Source: Pseudomonadota bacterium (GTDB lineage: Bacteria; Pseudomonadota; Alphaproteobacteria; Rhizobiales; Rhizobiaceae). From it: a DNA stretch of 22,685 nt. How positions within the stretch are numbered: position 1 is the stretch's first letter; each line of letters starts with the position of its first letter. Where the stretch lies: positions 1-22,685 of the forward strand of contig JAEWDP010000131.1 in the NCBI GenBank assembly GCA_023390055.1. Reading direction: 5' to 3'. The notes under the pieces were generated by a model, which was given only the letters and a program-made list of their open reading frames with translations, ran no database searches and was not told the DNA's origin. Position numbers and translations under genes: made by a program. Below, piece by piece: positions 1-7,341 of this stretch.

Positions 1-418
1 TCGAGCACCCCATATAGTGGTGCAGCTTCTCGCCATTGAGGGAAAACCTTGACGAACCGTCCGGCATCACGCCCTGGCCCTGGGTCGCACGAATGGCGGT
101 ACAAAGATTGGTCTTGCGCGACAGGCAAGAGGGGCATTCCCGGCATTCCGGCGTATAGAGGGGAATGACATGATCGCCCTTCCTCACCGAGGTGACGCCT
201 GCACCGACATCAACGACGATGCCTGCACCTTCATGACCAAGGATGGCTGGAAACAGGCCTTCAGGATCAGCACCGGACAGCGTGAAGTCGTCCGTGTGGC
301 AGATGCCGGTCGCCTTCACCTCGATCAAAACCTCACCGGCCTTCGGGACGTCGAGGTCCACTTCCATGATCTCCAATGGCTTTCCTGCGCCAGTGGCTAC
401 AGCAGCACGGGTCTTCAT
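1..418 (-). CDS. frmA: S-(hydroxymethyl)glutathione dehydrogenase / class III alcohol dehydrogenase (N-terminal part, cut by window edge)
   Basis: Zinc-dependent NAD-linked dehydrogenase that oxidises S-hydroxymethylglutathione, the adduct of formaldehyde and glutathione, in the cytoplasm. About 139 N-terminal residues are visible and the gene runs off the left edge. Reading the minus strand from the ATG at 418 gives MKTRAAVATGAGKPLEIMEV, then the catalytic zinc motif GICHTDDFTLSG, then GHEGAGIV, then the four-cysteine structural zinc loop (PECRECPSC followed by KTNLC). The motif TQGQGVMPDG is typical of class III enzymes. AAAGG lies about 9 nt before the ATG. It lies 120 nt downstream of xoxJ on the same strand, the order known from Rhodobacter and Paracoccus xox operons, so it probably removes the formaldehyde made by XoxF. 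The family assignment is firm; the completeness of the gene cannot be judged here. Confidence 0.95.
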   Translation of the reverse strand, partial: MKTRAAVATGAGKPLEIMEVDLDVPKAGEVLIEVKATGICHTDDFTLSGADPEGLFPAILGHEGAGIVVDVGAGVTSVRKGDHVIPLYTPECRECPSCLSRKTNLCTAIRATQGQGVMPDGSSRFSLNGEKLHHYMGCS

Positions 419-538
419 GTCGCAGCACCTTTCCTGATCAAATTGCTTTCAATCCTGCGCCTGCATCACGACACTTCCGATCGTGGCTGACGATGAACAG
501 TCGATAAGGATCTCCCTGCAGGCCTCGGTCAATACACC

Positions 539-1402
539 TCAATTCGTAATCGCCTGGTCCTTTTCATCCAGTAGCGGCACACCATATTCCAGAAGCACAG
601 CATTGATCTCGTCCTGGTTGTTCCTGATGAACGTGTTGAGTGTCCGTTTCCATTGCTGATCTGACGGGCGAACTCCCATGGTGATCCGATAGGTCATGCG
701 TTGCCCGTTCTTTTCCTTCACCAATGGAACAACCGCCAGGTCGAGATCAGCTTGCTTTGCAAAGTATCCGACCATCGGCCCCCAGATTACAGCAGCATCC
801 GTCACTCCGTCGACCAGATCACGGACCGCAAGTTCACCTGCCGAAGGCATTACACGGGAATCGATCATCAATGGATAGACCTTGGCATTTCGCATCAGCT
901 TGGTAGCAGCCATGCTTGCTGTCGGCGGGGTGCCCTCAACAACACCAATTTTCTTGTCCGCCAACTTTGGATCCGTCAGGGTATCGACACCGGCAAGCTC
1001 ACCATCGCTTCTATAGACGATGGCATAGGCCGACCGATAATAGGCATTGGTGTTTTGAACGAGTTCGTCTCCTTGCGCATATCCCATGATGATATCGCAT
1101 CGATTGGCGCCGAGCGTGTTTCGCACGAACCCGGTAATAGAGGGAAACCAGGTATAGGCGACGGCACTCCTTTGCGTGCCGTCGGCCACCAGTTTAGCGA
1201 TCTTGTCCTCAAAACCGTTGCCACTCTTGTCGGTGAACGGCAAGTTGGACGGATCTGCACAGACACGAAGCGTGTTCGGGTCCACCAGCTCACCTGCACT
1301 GCCGAGCCCCGCTGTCTGTGCATGAACCGATAGAGGCACTGCAAGAGCAATTGCACCCAGAAGGGACGCAGTTCGCATACCCGAAAGGCTGACCGTTATC
1401 AT
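539..1402 (-). CDS. xoxJ: XoxJ, periplasmic binding-protein-like partner of XoxF
   Basis: Periplasmic solute-binding-protein fold of the quinoprotein-dehydrogenase-associated family (MxaJ/XoxJ), thought to help mature or activate methanol dehydrogenase rather than to import a solute. The protein has 287 residues. A signal peptide ends near SVHAQ, followed by the domain start TLRVCADPSNLPFTDKSG. Further family-like segments are GANRCDIIMGYAQGDEL and KIGVVEGTPPTA. The ATG at 1402 was chosen because GGAGGG lies 5 nt upstream and the signal peptide follows at once. The open frame continues to 1864, but that extension overlaps xoxG in another frame and is not signal-like. Its start lies one base after the xoxG stop, so translation is coupled. 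No separate permease or ATPase is attached to it, consistent with a chaperone-like role. Confidence 0.93.
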   Translation of the reverse strand: MITVSLSGMRTASLLGAIALAVPLSVHAQTAGLGSAGELVDPNTLRVCADPSNLPFTDKSGNGFEDKIAKLVADGTQRSAVAYTWFPSITGFVRNTLGANRCDIIMGYAQGDELVQNTNAYYRSAYAIVYRSDGELAGVDTLTDPKLADKKIGVVEGTPPTASMAATKLMRNAKVYPLMIDSRVMPSAGELAVRDLVDGVTDAAVIWGPMVGYFAKQADLDLAVVPLVKEKNGQRMTYRITMGVRPSDQQWKRTLNTFIRNNQDEINAVLLEYGVPLLDEKDQAITN

Positions 1403-1403
1403 C

Positions 1404-1925
1404 TCAACCCTCCATACAGGATGCCTCATAATCCTTTGCCCCTTGAGGCTTGTCCTCCTTCTTTGGAGGCCGCCCACGTGGTGCAGCACCAACTGCACGG
1501 GCGCGCAGATAGACGTAGATGTCATCCAGGTAGCAATAGACGTTCTTGTTGTCTCCGAACCCCGGCATGACATTTTCCTTGCCACCACCGACAACGGTCC
1601 GTCCCTCCGCGACGATCGCGAGGAATGTTGCATAATCCATGTTCTTGAGGCTATCCACAAGCGCCGGTGCATAACTGGAGCCAACACCATCCGGGCCGTG
1701 ACAGACATGACAGTCTGAATGGTAGCGGCGATAGCCGCTGAATGTGTACCAGTCGACGACACCATTTTCGATATTGAACGTTGGGACGCCGTCAGCATCA
1801 AAATACTTGCCGTCATCATCTTCGACGGCTGCTGCTTTTTCCATACTATCCGCCGGTATGGCACTTGCAGGCATCAGGAGAGGAAAGGCGGCACTTAAGG
1901 CCATCACGAAAGGGCGGAAATTCAT
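1404..1925 (-). CDS. xoxG: XoxG, cytochrome c electron acceptor of XoxF
   Basis: Periplasmic c-type cytochrome that takes electrons from the PQQ of XoxF. The mature part begins after a signal peptide (MNFRPFVMALSAAFPLLMPA, cleavage near ASA). One haem site, C72-H-V-C75-H76, is followed by a probable axial Met120 in NVMPGFGD. The length of 173 residues is normal for the methanol-metabolism cytochrome family. The ATG at 1925 was chosen because GAGGT lies 5 nt upstream; the longer open frame to 1994 has no signal-like start. The C-terminal tail is charged and proline-rich and carries an extra Cys near the end (YEASCMEG), which could be unpaired. It sits between xoxF and xoxJ. The 147-nt gap from xoxF contains two hairpins that may lower its expression relative to xoxF. 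Confidence 0.94.
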   Translation of the reverse strand: MNFRPFVMALSAAFPLLMPASAIPADSMEKAAAVEDDDGKYFDADGVPTFNIENGVVDWYTFSGYRRYHSDCHVCHGPDGVGSSYAPALVDSLKNMDYATFLAIVAEGRTVVGGGKENVMPGFGDNKNVYCYLDDIYVYLRARAVGAAPRGRPPKKEDKPQGAKDYEASCMEG

Positions 1926-1984
1926 TAAATACCTCACATGCTTCACATATCGCCGGACCATCGTCCAAGCATTCTGCATGGAGC

Positions 1985-2007
1985 CGGGCAGCATACTTCC
2001 ATGCCCG
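1985..2007 (-). other. Small hairpin in the xoxF-xoxG gap
   Basis: CGGGCA at 1985-1990 pairs with TGCCCG at 2002-2007 (6 bp, 11-nt loop). It lies about 60 nt before the xoxG start and just downstream of a stronger hairpin. It may take part in mRNA processing or stability; this is weak on its own. Confidence 0.35.
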
Positions 2008-2023
2008 ACCGCATTTCGGATAG

Positions 2024-2050
2024 GAGGGCCGCGCAGATCGCGCGGCCCTT
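2024..2050 (-). terminator. Strong GC hairpin after xoxF (attenuator or mRNA 3' stabiliser)
   Basis: AGGGCCGCGC at 2025-2034 pairs perfectly with GCGCGGCCCT at 2040-2049 across a 5-nt loop. It begins 23 nt after the xoxF stop codon. No U-run follows on the minus strand, so full termination is unlikely. A partial terminator or a barrier to 3' exonuclease is more likely. That would let xoxF be made in excess over xoxG and xoxJ, which is usual in this system. Confidence 0.6.
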
Positions 2051-2072
2051 AACTTTATAAACGGGGAGAAGT

Positions 2073-3977
2073 TTAGTCGGGGAGGCCAAAGACAGTCAGC
2101 TGACCGCCAAGCGTCGTATAGTCAGCCAATGCGGCATAACCACCAACAGCACCCAAACCGGCTGTACCGACAACCTGGGCTTCATCACCTTGCTCACGGC
2201 CCTGGTCTACTGCACCGTGCCATGCAGCAGCATTGTCAGGTGAGAGAAGTCCGCCAGCAAGTCCGATCCCTGCCCAACCGCCAACGCCAGACAGAACGGC
2301 GATATACTGTTTTCCGTCATGCTCGTAGGTTGTGACATTGCCGATGATGCCCGATGGGGTCTTGAACTTGTAAAGCTCATTACCATCCAGATCCACTGCC
2401 TTGATGTAGCCTTCAAGAGTACCGTAGAAGACGACGTCTCCAGCAGTCGCAAGTGCGCCGGACCAGACCGAGAAGCGCTCTGGGTTTGACCAGACAATCT
2501 CACCTTTGGCGGCATCCCATGCAATGAAATTGCCCATGCCACCATGGCTGTCGCCAGCTGGATACATGGAGACTGTTGCACCGACATAGGGCTGACCAGC
2601 CGTATAACTCACCCGGTAGGGTTCGTAGTCCATGCAGACATGGTTTGTCGGAACATAGAACAGTCCGGTCTTTGGTGAATAGGCTGCTGGCTGCTGATCC
2701 TTCGTTCCAAGTGCGGCCGGGCAGACACCAGTGGTATTTACATCTTCCCCATTCTGGTCAGTGGAGTATTCAGCCACAACCTGAGGACGACCATATTGGT
2801 CACTGTCCTTGTCCATCACGACTTCCGTCGCCCAGTTTACTTTTGGATCGAATTTTTCAGCGACAAGCAGTTCACCGGTCACACGATCGAGCGTATAGGC
2901 AAAGCCGTTACGGTCGAAGTGAACGAGAACGTCACGTGGCTCACCGTTGATCTCCATCGCATCAACAAGAATGTTCTCGTTGACACCGTCATAGTCCCAC
3001 TCATCGTGTGGCGTCATCTGATAGAGCCACTTGGCAACACCCGTATCGGCATCACGAGCCATCAGGGTCATAGACCAGCGATTGTCGCCGGGACGCTGGA
3101 CCGGGTTCCAGGTGGATGGGTTGCCTGTTCCGTAGTAGACCAGGTTGGATTTCGGATCATAGGCGAACCAGCCCCAGGTGGTTCCACCACCTGTCTTCCA
3201 CTGTTCCCCTTCCCAGGTATTGATGCCGGAATCCGGTCCGACCGGCTTGCCGAGATGCGTTGTCTTTTCGGGATCAATGAGGGTTTCTGAATCGGGGCCT
3301 GTCGAATAGGCCTTCCAGGCAAGAGAGCCATCGCTCAGATTATAGGCAGCGGTCCAGCCGCGTACACCAAACTCCGCACCCGAGACACCGATGATGACCT
3401 TGTCCTTGACAACCATCGGCGCTGCAGTGCCGGATTCGCCCTTGCTTCCATCGATTTCATCGCCATTCTTGACGGACCAGACAACCTCCCCGGTCTTGGC
3501 GTCAAGGGCAACGACTGTCGTGTCCGCCTGATTCAGAATGATCTTGCCGTCACCATATGCGACACCGCGGTTGACCGTATCGCAGCACATGATGCCTATG
3601 ACGTTCGGATCCTGCCGTGGTTCATATTTCCAGAGGATCTTGCCATCATCATTGAGGTCGAGGGCGTAGACGATATTGGGAAACGGTGTGTGGACATACA
3701 TCACATCACCGATCACCAACGGTCCGCCTTCATGTCCACGCAGAACACCGGTAGAGAAGGTCCACTTGACCTGCAGATCCTTTACATTGTCCTTGGTAAT
3801 CTGATCAAGCTTGGAGAAGCGCGTATTGGCATAATCGCCAGTCGGCATCGCCCAGTTTTTCGAATCGTCTGCAAGTTTCATCAAGTCGTCATTAGCAACT
3901 GTCGGCCCGGCAATACCCAATGTCAGTGCACCGACCGCTAATACTGAAAGATATGTGGATTTCGATAGCATTCGCAC
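2073..3977 (-). CDS. xoxF: XoxF, lanthanide-dependent PQQ methanol dehydrogenase
   Basis: Periplasmic PQQ quinoprotein with an eight-bladed propeller that oxidises methanol (or other primary alcohols) and gives electrons to XoxG. Numbered from the ATG at 3971, the adjacent-cysteine disulfide is Cys129-Cys130 (GIMCCDTVNRG). The metal ligands are Glu200 (GAEFG), Asn284 (GTGNPSTW), catalytic Asp326 and the lanthanide-diagnostic Asp328 in HDEWDYDG. Calcium-type MxaF lacks that second Asp. The spacing closely follows that of the structurally known XoxF ligands. A signal peptide ends near PTVAND. The start is taken as GTG at 3977 because GGGAGG lies 7 nt before it; the ATG at 3971 is 13 nt away. 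It is first gene of the xoxFGJ-frmA run. The family call is firm; the exact start is open. Confidence 0.97.
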   Translation of the reverse strand: MRMLSKSTYLSVLAVGALTLGIAGPTVANDDLMKLADDSKNWAMPTGDYANTRFSKLDQITKDNVKDLQVKWTFSTGVLRGHEGGPLVIGDVMYVHTPFPNIVYALDLNDDGKILWKYEPRQDPNVIGIMCCDTVNRGVAYGDGKIILNQADTTVVALDAKTGEVVWSVKNGDEIDGSKGESGTAAPMVVKDKVIIGVSGAEFGVRGWTAAYNLSDGSLAWKAYSTGPDSETLIDPEKTTHLGKPVGPDSGINTWEGEQWKTGGGTTWGWFAYDPKSNLVYYGTGNPSTWNPVQRPGDNRWSMTLMARDADTGVAKWLYQMTPHDEWDYDGVNENILVDAMEINGEPRDVLVHFDRNGFAYTLDRVTGELLVAEKFDPKVNWATEVVMDKDSDQYGRPQVVAEYSTDQNGEDVNTTGVCPAALGTKDQQPAAYSPKTGLFYVPTNHVCMDYEPYRVSYTAGQPYVGATVSMYPAGDSHGGMGNFIAWDAAKGEIVWSNPERFSVWSGALATAGDVVFYGTLEGYIKAVDLDGNELYKFKTPSGIIGNVTTYEHDGKQYIAVLSGVGGWAGIGLAGGLLSPDNAAAWHGAVDQGREQGDEAQVVGTAGLGAVGGYAALADYTTLGGQLTVFGLPD

Positions 3978-4414
3978 GTGAAGTCCTCCCGATGCTTCAT
4001 TCACCCGAGGCGCGCCACTCCAGATATTCAGCCAACCGTTACCGGCGACCCGAATAGTCAGCAAGCGACACATGCAATTTTTGGGAACTTGAGCTCCGTC
4101 AGCCTGTCACAACGGATGGATTGCAGCGGGCACCTAGTGCTGCTTTCCGCCCGCTTACGAGAACCTGCCCTCCCAACAGACAAATTCCTTGAAGTCGGTA
4201 GCAACAACGACGATAGGCGATTGAATTCGCTTACGCAAGAATAAATAAAAGCTATATTGCAATGCAGCATAATTATTGCTTTGCACAATGTGATTTATCT
4301 GGTGAATCTACTGCACAATAATATAGTATGAGACATCAATGCTATGATATTACACGGTAAACTGGCTATTCATTCTTGGTTCCCGTCAACACAGCTCACA
4401 CCAGGAGGTTCGGC
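3978..4414. promoter_or_regulatory. Divergent promoter region between xoxF and the four-Cys protein gene
   Basis: This stretch holds no convincing gene. The xoxF-proximal part is of ordinary composition and could be a leader of over 200 nt. The part from about 4230 to 4370 is distinctly AT-rich and probably holds both promoters. An exact 8-bp direct repeat, TGCACAAT, occurs at 4282-4289 and 4312-4319, 30 bp apart (about three helical turns), which suits a protein-binding site. I cannot fix -35/-10 boxes with confidence for either gene. Confidence 0.55.
4282..4319. repeat. Pair of TGCACAAT direct repeats (candidate operator)
   Basis: Two exact copies of TGCACAAT lie at 4282-4289 and 4312-4319 in the AT-rich divergent promoter of xoxF. 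The 30-bp period places both on the same DNA face. A response regulator or other activator of xox genes is a possible ligand; this is inference from position and spacing only. Confidence 0.4.
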
Positions 4415-4759
4415 ATGAGACTTTCAGCAGCGGGTATTTTCGGCCTTGTCATTCCGCTCATCTATGCGGTGCCAGCTGTCGCCGCCGGACCTTACCCGAC
4501 GACAACGATTGTCGATTATGTCTATGGCTGCATGAAAGCCAATGGCCAGACGCGAGCAGCGCTGGAGAATTGCTCGTGCTCCATTGATGTAATCGCCTCC
4601 ATCATTCCCTATGAGGACTATGAGACGGCAGAGACATTCAAGAGAATGGGTTTGCTGACCGGAGAAAAAGGCGTTCTTTTTCGCCAGAGTGTGCCCGCCA
4701 AGGCAGCTATTACCGAACTGAAGCGTGCGCAGGCAGAAGCGGATATTCGCTGCTTCTAG
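4415..4759 (+). CDS. Small secreted four-cysteine protein next to xoxF, function unknown
   Basis: I do not recognise a named function. The 114-residue product has a clear signal peptide (MRLSAAGIFGLVIPLIYAVP, cleavage near AVAAG). The mature domain of about 90 residues has cysteines at 39 (YGCM), 53 and 55 (ENCSCS) and 113 (next to last residue), enough for two disulfides in the periplasm. There is no CxxCH, so it is not a c-type cytochrome. The ATG at 4415 was chosen because AGGAGG lies 6 nt upstream; the longer open frame from 4376 would put residues before the signal peptide. It is transcribed away from xoxF across a shared control region and converges on the ABC ATPase gene. This suggests an accessory role in periplasmic methanol oxidation, for example assembly of a dehydrogenase or cytochrome; that role is inference. 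Confidence 0.85.
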   Translation: MRLSAAGIFGLVIPLIYAVPAVAAGPYPTTTIVDYVYGCMKANGQTRAALENCSCSIDVIASIIPYEDYETAETFKRMGLLTGEKGVLFRQSVPAKAAITELKRAQAEADIRCF

Positions 4760-4777
4760 AAGCCAGCAACATCATCC

Positions 4778-4811
4778 AACGATCGACGTCCTCCAAACGG
4801 AAACGATCGTT
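4778..4811. terminator. Possible convergent terminator
   Basis: AACGATCG at 4778-4785 can pair with CGATCGTT at 4804-4811 in the 51-nt gap between two convergent genes. The loop is long (18 nt) and no clear U-run follows, so this is a weak candidate. Confidence 0.25.
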
Positions 4812-5551
4812 CATATGTCTTCGGGAAAACGCTTTGTGAATGCTGATGCCAGATCATCAATCGCGGACCTGTCTCGGGCTTCGCGCGGAAGATCAACCTG
4901 AAATATGCCGCGGACGAAAGCCGGCCTTTGTGACAGGACGATAATCCTGTCCGACAGAAGAAGTGCTTCACGCAGATTATGCGTAACCATCAGCGCGGTC
5001 GTCGGGCGCGCAGCCCATACCTTCAACAGAAGGTGACGCAATCGATCTGCCGTTGGTTCATCAAGGGACACGAAAGGTTCATCAAGCATGAGAATTGCCG
5101 GTTCGATGGCAAAGGCGCGTGCCAATGCGGCACGGCGCGCCAGACCTACCGAGAGTTCTCCTGGATAAAAATTCCGCATACTGGAAAGGCCGAGAATTTC
5201 AAACAGTTCATCAAGGTCTGTTTCCTTGAGAACCGGAGGCAAGATGATCCGTATATTCTGTTCTACCGTTCTCCACGGCAAAAGCAGCGGCTCCTGAAAC
5301 ACGGCAGCTATGCGATTGGAGCCTCCACGCGGGAGTTGGTAGCTGCCCTTAAACTCCCGCTCGAGGCCAAGAAGGATCCGTAGCGTTGTTGTCTTCCCAC
5401 AACCAGAGGGGCCGAAGAGGCAAGCGAACTCCCCCTGCCCCACATTGAACGACAGATCACGCAGTGCGACGATATCCACACCGTCAGCAGACAGAAATTT
5501 CTTCTCGGCAATATCGACCTCAAGGGGTGCGATGGCGCCAGCGGGTTGCAT
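4811..5551 (-). CDS. ABC transporter ATP-binding protein, NitT/TauT (nitrate/sulfonate/taurine) type
   Basis: Cytoplasmic ATPase of an importer, 246 residues. Visible motifs are Walker A GPSGCGKTT (47-55), Q-loop QEPLLLPW, Walker B ILMLDEP (153-159), D-loop SLDEP and switch histidine in MVTHNL (about 191). The signature is LSVGLARR (133-140), so the usual second-position Gly of LSGG is Val. Some divergent members of this family vary here, so this need not mean inactivity. The ATG at 5551 was preferred over a TTG at 5560. Either start overlaps the 3' end of the permease gene by about 30-40 nt, implying translational coupling. The substrate cannot be read from the ATPase. Its place between the xox and lut groups suggests a solute linked to alcohol oxidation or metal supply, which is inference. 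Confidence 0.9.
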   Translation of the reverse strand: MQPAGAIAPLEVDIAEKKFLSADGVDIVALRDLSFNVGQGEFACLFGPSGCGKTTTLRILLGLEREFKGSYQLPRGGSNRIAAVFQEPLLLPWRTVEQNIRIILPPVLKETDLDELFEILGLSSMRNFYPGELSVGLARRAALARAFAIEPAILMLDEPFVSLDEPTADRLRHLLLKVWAARPTTALMVTHNLREALLLSDRIIVLSQRPAFVRGIFQVDLPREARDRSAIDDLASAFTKRFPEDI

Positions 5552-6290
5552 ATCGTTCAAAAGGTTGCACCAGGGAAAATTCGATTATCAACATGACGAC
5601 CACAAAAGCCATTGTATAGGCGAGGATCGCGGCGACGTCGAAGATCTGAAAATAGAGATAGATCTGGAAGCCGACACCATTGGAGCGGCCAAGCAGTTCC
5701 ACGACAAGCACGATCTTCCAGATCAAAGCTATCCCTGAGCGCGATGCCGCTGCCAGGTAGGGCTGAAGTTGTGGCAACAGGATATGGCGCACCTGGTCGA
5801 AGTATTTCAAGCGATATACCGTTGCCAGATCACCAAAACGGGAATCCAGTGCACGCGCACCCTCACGCATGGTCACGACGACGTTGGGAATCTTGTTGAC
5901 GGAAACAGCCCCTATTGCTGCTGCCTCTGTCAATCCGAACCAGATATACGCAAGGACGATAACAACCAGTGCCGGGATATTGAGAAACAGGACCAACCAC
6001 ACATTGAAGAATGAATCGAGCCTACGGCTCCTGCCAAGGGCAATCCCGATCGCCGACCCGAAGACCATCGCGATAACGTAGGCACCCGCGACGCGCGTCA
6101 GGGTCATCCCCAGATGAAACACAAGGTCGCCACTGGCGGCTTCCTTGACAAGAACCGTCCAGACATCGCTCGGCGGCGGAAGCGCACGGTTTGGCCAGGC
6201 ATGCGCCACGATGCTCCATACCAGGCACAATCCGACCAGCGATACAATTGTCGTGGCCGCAGGCAATACCACGCCAAGGCCTCGCCTCAC
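5520..6290 (-). CDS. ABC transporter permease, NitT/TauT (SsuC-like) type
   Basis: Inner-membrane permease of about 256 residues with roughly six hydrophobic segments. The coupling-helix region (GARALDSRFGDLATVYRLKY, then HILLPQLQPYL) is typical of the binding-protein-dependent transport family. The frame is open upstream to 6467 but has no ATG there. I chose GTG at 6290, with a partial AAGGTGG site upstream, which gives a normal length. A 19-codon frame (6346-6287) starts at an ATG overlapping the stop of the binding-protein gene and ends at a TGA overlapping this GTG. That is either a coupling peptide or the original N-terminus separated by a one-base frameshift. It belongs with the binding protein upstream and the ATPase downstream as one importer. 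Confidence 0.88.
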   Translation of the reverse strand: MRRGLGVVLPAATTIVSLVGLCLVWSIVAHAWPNRALPPPSDVWTVLVKEAASGDLVFHLGMTLTRVAGAYVIAMVFGSAIGIALGRSRRLDSFFNVWLVLFLNIPALVVIVLAYIWFGLTEAAAIGAVSVNKIPNVVVTMREGARALDSRFGDLATVYRLKYFDQVRHILLPQLQPYLAAASRSGIALIWKIVLVVELLGRSNGVGFQIYLYFQIFDVAAILAYTMAFVVVMLIIEFSLVQPFERYATRWRHRTP

Positions 6291-6346
6291 GAAAAGCCAC
6301 CTTTCATTCTTACGAATTGCCGTATCGGACGACCGGCCTTTTTCAT
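6287..6346 (-). other. 19-codon linking frame between binding-protein and permease genes
   Basis: The ATG at 6346 overlaps the stop of the upstream gene (ATGA). The frame encodes MKKAGRPIRQFVRMKGGFS and its TGA overlaps the permease GTG (GTGA). Start-stop overlaps at both ends would allow ribosomes to pass from gene to gene. The basic, amphipathic sequence also resembles the cytoplasmic N-terminal arm of such permeases, so a one-base frameshift in the permease gene is the main alternative. Confidence 0.4.
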
Positions 6347-7341
6347 TGCTGCAACCCGTCCCAGAAAGTGCCGGGTGCCATTTGTTGCGCTTCACCGACC
6401 AGTTTTTCACCGCCAAGATCCGCCAGGACTTCGTAGAGCTTGGCAGCATCGCGTTCTTCATCGGCAACCGAACGAGCAGGTATGCCTTCCCGGTAACGAT
6501 CCCGCAATACTTCGAGAGCTCTACCTTCCGCCCGCATCAAGGGAGCAAGCCTCAGCCATTCTTCATCGGATTGTGCAAGAAGCTTCTTGGCATCCGCGCT
6601 TGTCTTTACGAAACGCAATGCCGCATCGACATTCTTCGTGGCCCAGTCTTCCCGAAAAACGTAGCCGAGAGCAGATACGGGTCCCGATGCGCCAAGCGCC
6701 CGGGCCGCATTATCCGCCCCCACCAGACGCCGGAACCCGTTCGCCTCCAAACGCGCACAGAAGTGCCAGAAGTTCAACACAGCATCAAGTTCCCCTGACA
6801 TGGCCTTTTCGGAAAGCAATGGTGGAGCACCAAACACAACCTCGGCTTCCTTCGTCAGATCAAGGTCGTGATCACGCTTCGCCAAGCCCTGAATCAAAAG
6901 CCAGCTCTTGTCCAACGGACCACCGGCAATACCAATCTTTCTCCCGACAAGGTCGGTTATCTGTGACATTTGAGAATTGTCTTTTACCATGATGGCCCCG
7001 ACCGCCGTCGAATAGGGGACCAAGGTAAGATCCTCTCCATCCGACCGCTGCCTGGACACCCAGAGCCAATCGGAAACGATCACGTCGAGATCCCCAGCCA
7101 GCATTGCTACATTCGTGGCGTCTTCCCCGGCAAAATAGATAACATCAAGTTCAATCCCATTTGCCCGATCGAGCTTGTGTTCGACGATCGTATCGAGTTC
7201 CCAACTGACTGTCCCGAACTTCAGGACACCGATCTTGATTTTCACGGGTGGCGTTTCAGCCAATACTGGATAGGTAACCCCATCAGCAAGTACGGCAAGC
7301 GCGATCCCACCAAAAGCGCGTCTCGACAACTTCAAGTTCAT
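6343..7341 (-). CDS. ABC transporter substrate-binding protein, NitT/TauT type
   Basis: Periplasmic solute receptor, 332 residues. The N-terminus MNLKLSRRAFGGIALAVLAD has a twin-arginine-like SRRAF motif before a hydrophobic stretch, with probable cleavage near VLAET. The mature part resembles the nitrate/sulfonate/taurine class (KIGVLKFGTVSWELDTI, GDLDVIVSDWLWVSRQ, DLVGRKIGIAGGPLDKSW, AMSGELDAVLNFWHF). The ATG at 7341 is preceded by a purine-rich GGGGGTGG stretch. It is first gene of a three-gene importer with the permease and ATPase downstream. A folded cargo or bound cofactor would be one reason for Tat export, but the motif lacks the usual hydrophobic residues after Phe, so Sec export is possible. 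The substrate is unknown. Position inside a xox/lut/pqq locus makes a metal chelate, a sulfonate or a cofactor precursor plausible, all inference. Confidence 0.88.
   Translation of the reverse strand: MNLKLSRRAFGGIALAVLADGVTYPVLAETPPVKIKIGVLKFGTVSWELDTIVEHKLDRANGIELDVIYFAGEDATNVAMLAGDLDVIVSDWLWVSRQRSDGEDLTLVPYSTAVGAIMVKDNSQMSQITDLVGRKIGIAGGPLDKSWLLIQGLAKRDHDLDLTKEAEVVFGAPPLLSEKAMSGELDAVLNFWHFCARLEANGFRRLVGADNAARALGASGPVSALGYVFREDWATKNVDAALRFVKTSADAKKLLAQSDEEWLRLAPLMRAEGRALEVLRDRYREGIPARSVADEERDAAKLYEVLADLGGEKLVGEAQQMAPGTFWDGLQQ

Noticed and set aside
1403..1864. Upstream extension of the xoxJ reading frame
   Set aside because: It overlaps xoxG in another frame, lacks a signal peptide at its start, and a well-placed ribosome site marks 1402 as the true start.
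6114..6992. Long plus-strand open frame (292 codons) opposite the permease and binding-protein genes
   Set aside because: Its composition is that of an antisense shadow (rich in Arg, Pro, His, Ser), with no domain, while the minus strand carries clear ABC families.
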